This document shows, in pieces, positions 7,482 to 10,009 of a DNA stretch of 10,009 nt (position 1 is the stretch's first letter; every line of letters starts with the position of its first letter). This DNA comes from Bacillota bacterium (GTDB taxonomy: Bacteria; Bacillota; Proteinivoracia; UBA4975): positions 1-10,009 of the forward strand of contig JAAYHI010000175.1 in the NCBI GenBank assembly GCA_012727415.1, read 5' to 3'. Below the pieces are notes generated by a model. That model saw only the letters and a program-made list of their open reading frames with translations, was not told where the DNA came from and did not search any database. A program made the translations under genes and the position numbers.

Positions 7482-7510
7482 TTGACAAACTCTGTCCGGG
7501 GTATTATAAT
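7482..7510 (+). promoter_or_regulatory. Full-consensus SigA promoter of greA
   Basis: TTGACA (7482-7487), a 17-bp spacer and TATAAT (7505-7510) match the SigA consensus at all twelve positions. The promoter starts 11 bp after the preceding stop codon, so greA can be expressed independently at a high level. Transcription should begin near 7517, giving a leader of about 105 nt. Confidence 0.9.
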
Positions 7511-7539
7511 TGGTTCACGTTTTTCACCTTATGGCATAT

Positions 7540-7574
7540 ATTGCCGCTGCCTTACTGAATAAAGCAGCGGCAAT
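7540..7574 (+). other. Stem-loop in the greA leader
   Basis: ATTGCCGCTGC (7540-7550) pairs perfectly with GCAGCGGCAAT (7564-7574), an 11-bp stem with a 13-nt loop. No U-tract follows (TTACATATG), so it is not a standard intrinsic terminator. It lies about 23 nt into the predicted transcript and about 32 nt upstream of the greA ribosome binding site, which it does not cover. It could be an RNA-stability, pausing or protein-binding element. Confidence 0.6.
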
Positions 7575-7621
7575 TTACATATGATTTCCTAACAGGTAAA
7601 GAGTTTAAAGGAGAGAGTGGC

Positions 7622-8098
7622 ATGAATAATAAAGAAGTAATATTGACGCCTGACGGGTACAGGCGCTTGGAGGAAGAATTGGAAGCTCTGCGCACTGTCA
7701 GGCGCAGGGAGGTTGCCGAGAGGATAAAGGAAGCCCTGTCCTTCGGCGATATTACTGAGAATGCAGAATACGACGATGCTAAACAAGAGCAGGCCTTTCT
7801 GGAGGGCCGTATTTTGTATTTGGAAAAGACCCTGCGCAATGCCAGGGTCCTTGAAGAGGATGAAATTTCGGCAGAAAAGGTCGGCATCGGCTCTAAAGTT
7901 CTCTTGCGGGATCTGGAATATAATGAAGAGCTGGAGTACACTATTGTGTCCAGTGCAGAAGCTAACCCCAACGACAACAAAATATCAATTTCATCCCCTG
8001 TGGGAAAGGCCATCAGCGGCAAACCAGTTGGCAGCATAGTGGAAGTGGTCGTCCCCGCCGGCACTCTTAAGTACGAAATCCTTGGTATCCGCGTATAG
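7622..8098 (+). CDS. greA: Transcription elongation factor GreA
   Basis: GreA enters the secondary channel of RNA polymerase and stimulates cleavage of backtracked RNA. The 158-residue length is standard. The N-terminal coiled-coil hairpin spans about 10-78. Its tip carries SFGDITENAEYDDAKQEQ (40-57), with acidic residues D43 and E46 matching the catalytic pair D41/E44 of E. coli. A C-terminal FKBP-like domain (about 80-158) includes VGIGSKVLLRDLE and the terminal PVGKAISGKPVGSIVEV block. The ribosome binding site AAAGGAG (7607-7613) is 8 nt from the ATG. The gene has its own promoter and a leader hairpin, and is followed by a terminator shared with htpX. In many Bacillota lysS follows greA; here it does not. 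Confidence 0.97.
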   Translation: MNNKEVILTPDGYRRLEEELEALRTVRRREVAERIKEALSFGDITENAEYDDAKQEQAFLEGRILYLEKTLRNARVLEEDEISAEKVGIGSKVLLRDLEYNEELEYTIVSSAEANPNDNKISISSPVGKAISGKPVGSIVEVVVPAGTLKYEILGIRV

Positions 8099-8101
8099 TA
8101 A

Positions 8102-8125
8102 AACCCCGGCTTTCCGGCCGGGGTT
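8102..8125. terminator. Bidirectional terminator between greA and htpX
   Basis: AACCCCGGC (8102-8110) pairs with GCCGGGGTT (8117-8125) over a 6-nt loop. On the minus strand it is followed by TTTTACTAT, and on the plus strand by TTAATATTTG. It serves convergent greA and htpX; the htpX stop codon (8124-8126) is partly inside the stem. Confidence 0.85.
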
Positions 8126-9047
8126 AATATTTGTACGCAAGCTGCTCCAAAAGTTCTATCCTTTTTTCAATCGGGGGATGGGTGGAAAAGGAGTTGGCGG
8201 CCATGCTCAATTTATTCAGTGGATTAACAATGTAAAGAGAAGCTGTAGACTCAGTCGCCTGCCTGAGAGGATAGGGATCAATGGCAATCTTGCGCAAAGC
8301 GTTGGCGAGACCTTGGGGGTTGCGGGTTAACCAGGCAGCTGTTGAATCCGCTGCATATTCCCGGCGCCGGGATAAGGCAAGCTGCAGCAAGCGGGAAAAG
8401 ATTGGGGCAAGAATAATGAATATCAAGCCGACGGCTATAAAAATACCCGGGCCCCTGTTGCGGTCATTCTTGGATCTACCCTTGCTCCTTCCGCCGCCGA
8501 ACCACAGGCTGCGGACAAAAAGATCGCGTATCACTGCCACAATGCCCACAAAAGCGATGGCAATGGTAGCAAGGCGAATGTCGTAGTTTCGAATATGGGC
8601 TATTTCGTGGGCAATAACCCCTTCTATTTCTTCGTTATTCAGCCGCTGAATTAAGCCTGTTGTTAACGCTACAACCCCTTCCTGGGGGTTGCGCCCGGTT
8701 GCAAAGGCGTTTATAGCCGGCGTGTCAATGATGTAACATTTCGGCGCCGGAATGCCAGCAGCAATAGCCAGGCCCTCTACAGTGTGATAGATAAAGGGGT
8801 ACTCCTCCCGACGGGCAGGACGGGCACCGGCTATTCTCAGTACCATTGAAGAAGCCATGCTGTATTGCAGCAACATGAGCACAGCCATACCCGACAATAT
8901 TGCCACCGTCCCTACCGGGGGCAGTTCAAAGTAAGCTGAAAGGGCAAGGGCCAGTAAGACTGCAAAGATGCCAAAGCCAAAGAGGATGAGCACAGTCTTT
9001 CTCTTATTGGCGGCTATTTGCTGGTATAGATTAATTGTAGGTTTCAT
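8124..9047 (-). CDS. htpX: HtpX-type M48 membrane zinc metalloprotease
   Basis: HtpX is an integral membrane protease that degrades damaged membrane proteins, with its active site on the cytoplasmic side. The protein has 307 residues, close to the typical length of 285-300. Two N-terminal membrane segments (about 18-38 and 44-64) precede the catalytic region. HEIAH at 147-151 supplies zinc ligands H147 and H151 and the catalytic E148; RREYAADSTAA (228-238) supplies the third ligand, E230. Two further membrane segments lie at about 158-178 and 200-222, separated by a basic, glycine-rich loop (FGGGRSKGRSKNDRNRGPG). The C-terminal STHPPIEKRI (288-297) is a family signature. It follows lemA by 10 bp, and its likely ribosome binding site AGGGTG overlaps the lemA stop codon, suggesting coupled translation. 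No heat-shock operator is visible upstream of the pair. Confidence 0.95.
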   Translation of the reverse strand: MKPTINLYQQIAANKRKTVLILFGFGIFAVLLALALSAYFELPPVGTVAILSGMAVLMLLQYSMASSMVLRIAGARPARREEYPFIYHTVEGLAIAAGIPAPKCYIIDTPAINAFATGRNPQEGVVALTTGLIQRLNNEEIEGVIAHEIAHIRNYDIRLATIAIAFVGIVAVIRDLFVRSLWFGGGRSKGRSKNDRNRGPGIFIAVGLIFIILAPIFSRLLQLALSRRREYAADSTAAWLTRNPQGLANALRKIAIDPYPLRQATESTASLYIVNPLNKLSMAANSFSTHPPIEKRIELLEQLAYKY

Positions 9048-9057
9048 TTAGAACACC

Positions 9058-9606
9058 CTAAAATTTTACTTGCGGTGCTTCTCTTTCTGCGGGATCGTCC
9101 ACTTCAAATAATGGCTCCTGGGTGAAGTGGAACATTCCAGCGATAATGTTGGTTGGGAAAGTTTGAATCCGGGTATTATAGCGGTATACGACATCGTTGT
9201 AAAACTGACGTGCAAAGGAAATTTTGTTTTCCGTTCCAGACAGTTCATCCTGCAACTTCAAAAAGTTTTGGTTTGCCTTCAGGTCAGGGTAGTTTTCTGA
9301 GAGGGCAAACAGAGAACGCAATGTCTGGCGCAATTCTCCTTCCTTCGCTGCCAGTTCTTCAACCGAGGAGGCACCCATGGCTGCGTTGCGGGCCTGAATG
9401 ACCTTTTCCAAAGTTTCTTGCTCGTGTTTAGCATATCCTTTAACGGTTTCAACCAGGTTGGGAATCAAGTCGAAGCGACGCTTGAGCTGAACATCAATCT
9501 GCGCCCAGCCGTTTTTTACCTGATTTCTGCCATTGACCAGGCCATTATAAGCAGAAATAGCCCAAAGCACGATGACGCCGATTATAGCTAAAGGAATCCA
9601 CCACAT
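9058..9606 (-). CDS. lemA: LemA family membrane-anchored protein
   Basis: LemA proteins are membrane-anchored helical-bundle proteins of unclear biochemical role that are often encoded next to htpX. The protein is 182 residues, the usual size. One N-terminal membrane segment (about 2-19) is followed by the family block NQVKNGWAQIDVQLKRRFDL (28-47) and IPNLVETVKGYAKHE (48-62). Later blocks are SLFALSENYPDLKANQNFLK (98-117), LQDELSGTENKISFARQFYN (118-137) and YNTRIQTFPTNIIA (143-156), then an acidic tail. The remainder should lie outside the membrane. The ribosome binding site AAAGGTG is 8 nt from the ATG. The gene starts the lemA-htpX operon and diverges from the rRNA promoters. Confidence 0.95.
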   Translation of the reverse strand: MWWIPLAIIGVIVLWAISAYNGLVNGRNQVKNGWAQIDVQLKRRFDLIPNLVETVKGYAKHEQETLEKVIQARNAAMGASSVEELAAKEGELRQTLRSLFALSENYPDLKANQNFLKLQDELSGTENKISFARQFYNDVVYRYNTRIQTFPTNIIAGMFHFTQEPLFEVDDPAEREAPQVKF

Positions 9607-9639
9607 TCAGATCACACCTTTCGTTTATGTTCTATCAAT

Positions 9640-9668
9640 AGGATATCACGAATTGGTAAAGATGAAAA
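9640..9668 (-). promoter_or_regulatory. Weak candidate promoter for lemA-htpX
   Basis: On the minus strand TTTTCA (9668-9663) and TATCCT (9645-9640) are 17 bp apart, each with about four consensus matches. It is the best candidate in the short space between lemA and the rRNA promoters, giving a leader of about 27 nt. Confidence 0.3.
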
Positions 9669-9688
9669 TGGCTTTTAAAAATCTGGTA

Positions 9689-9717
9689 TTGACAAGGAAG
9701 GGCATTTATATTAGACT
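9689..9717 (+). promoter_or_regulatory. Upstream rRNA promoter P1
   Basis: TTGACA (9689-9694) and TAGACT (9712-9717) are spaced by 17 bp; the -35 is perfect and the -10 is 4/6. AT-rich DNA upstream (9671-9682) could act as an UP element. It is the first of two tandem promoters before 16S. Confidence 0.65.
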
Positions 9718-9772
9718 CATTTTTGGCCGAAAGGAAATCGCTTTTTTCTAAGCTTTGGATTTAAATTTTGGC

Positions 9773-9801
9773 TTGACACTTTTCGGCAGCTGTGCTATTA
9801 T
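9773..9801 (+). promoter_or_regulatory. Downstream rRNA promoter P2
   Basis: TTGACA (9773-9778), a 17-bp spacer and TATTAT (9796-9801) match consensus at 6/6 and 5/6. An AT-rich stretch just upstream (9741-9769) suits an UP element. A G lies at 9809, about 8 bases after the -10, so initiation with GTP, as known for Bacillus rRNA promoters, is possible. Confidence 0.85.
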
Positions 9802-9810
9802 AAATTTCGT

Positions 9811-9897
9811 CGTCCGTGGCGATTGGCTCCGGTCAGTGCAGCCGGAGCTTGATGTTGCCTCCGGGACGAATTTATTGCCACAGTTCTTTGAAAACTG
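9811..9897 (+). other. Pre-16S leader: long hairpin and boxA-like antitermination sequence
   Basis: An extended hairpin is formed by CGTCC (9811-9815) with GGACG (9864-9868), GGC (9818-9820) with GCC (9857-9859), and GCTCCGG (9826-9832) with CCGGAGC (9842-9848). The conserved Bacillota leader element CAGTTCTTTGAAAACTG follows at 9881-9897. It resembles boxA, where Nus factors load for rRNA antitermination. Confidence 0.7.
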
Positions 9898-9916
9898 AAC
9901 AGTGATCGGAAGAGCG

Positions 9917-9978
9917 GGTCAGTTGTCTTTTGACAACCAACCATCAAGATTCTTTAGAGTCTTAACAGAATCGACTCT
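9917..9978 (+). other. Hairpin and pseudoknot-capable segment before mature 16S
   Basis: GTTGTC (9922-9927) and GACAAC (9932-9937) form a 6-bp hairpin with a TTTT loop, extended by GGT (9917-9919) with ACC (9940-9942) across a 2x2 internal loop. Next, GATTCT (9948-9953) can pair with AGAATC (9967-9972), and AGAGTC (9956-9961) with GACTCT (9973-9978). These last two helices interleave. The region is pre-rRNA spacer with no coding potential. Confidence 0.55.
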
Positions 9979-9981
9979 TTC

Positions 9982-10009
9982 TTTTTCGGAGAGTTTGATC
10001 CTGGCTCAG
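9982..10009 (+). rRNA. 16S ribosomal RNA, 5' end only (cut by window end)
   Basis: The last bases read CGGAGAGTTTGATCCTGGCT, the universal start of bacterial 16S rRNA (27F primer site). By comparison with Bacillus subtilis the mature 5' end should be near 9982. Only about 28 of some 1500 bases are present. Confidence 0.95.

Noticed and set aside
7540..7574. Reading the greA leader hairpin as a terminator of the upstream gene pair
   Set aside because: No U-tract follows the stem and the loop is 13 nt, so intrinsic termination is unlikely.
7552..8064. 170-codon open frame antisense to greA
   Set aside because: Serine/leucine-rich shadow of GreA, with no recognisable domain.
9948..9978. Intrinsic terminator before 16S
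   Set aside because: The stems are short and AT-rich and lie within the transcribed rRNA leader downstream of a boxA-like element.

Overview
The window looks like chromosomal DNA from a Gram-positive bacterium of the Bacillota, most likely a Clostridia-type lineage. The reasons are strong AGGAGG-type ribosome binding sites, consensus SigA promoters with 17-bp spacers, a Bacillota-style pre-rRNA leader (TTCTTTGAAAACTGAACA) and a 16S 5' end reading CGGAGAGTTTGATCCTGGCT. The genus cannot be fixed from what is here. Nearly all genes are housekeeping. I see no CRISPR array, insertion sequence, phage gene or tRNA.

Layout. (1) 1-95: a bidirectional terminator at the left edge. (2) 96-1487, minus: a polytopic membrane protein with a large predicted extracytoplasmic domain and a C-terminal part that resembles a CPBP/CAAX-protease fold without its catalytic residues. 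(3) 1558-5965, plus: a compact operon nadA-nadB-nadC-dus from a clear promoter. It covers de novo NAD synthesis from aspartate to nicotinate mononucleotide, followed by a tRNA-dihydrouridine synthase. Genes are 16 bp apart or overlap as ATGA, and a short hairpin terminator overlaps the dus stop codon. (4) 5967-7471, plus: a small helix-turn-helix protein and a protein often auto-named 'quinate 5-dehydrogenase' whose real function is unknown. A terminator, a possible promoter and a 12-bp perfect palindrome precede them. (5) 7482-8125, plus: greA with its own full-consensus promoter and a roughly 105-nt leader holding an 11-bp hairpin. A terminator shared with the convergent htpX follows. (6) 8124-9606, minus: lemA-htpX, a membrane quality-control pair. 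(7) 9607-10009, plus: tandem rRNA promoters, a structured pre-16S leader and the first ~28 bases of 16S rRNA, cut by the window end.

How the genes work together. NadB oxidises aspartate to iminoaspartate, NadA condenses that with dihydroxyacetone phosphate to quinolinate, and NadC makes NaMN. Dus is an FMN enzyme using NAD(P)H and is translationally coupled to nadC. GreA rescues backtracked RNA polymerase. LemA and HtpX are membrane proteins, HtpX being a zinc protease. The rRNA operon starts divergently from lemA.

Most of the window is ordinary. The parts worth a second look are the uncharacterised regulator/partner pair with its palindrome, the greA leader hairpin, the interleaved (pseudoknot-capable) helices just before 16S, and the catalytically incomplete CPBP-like protein.
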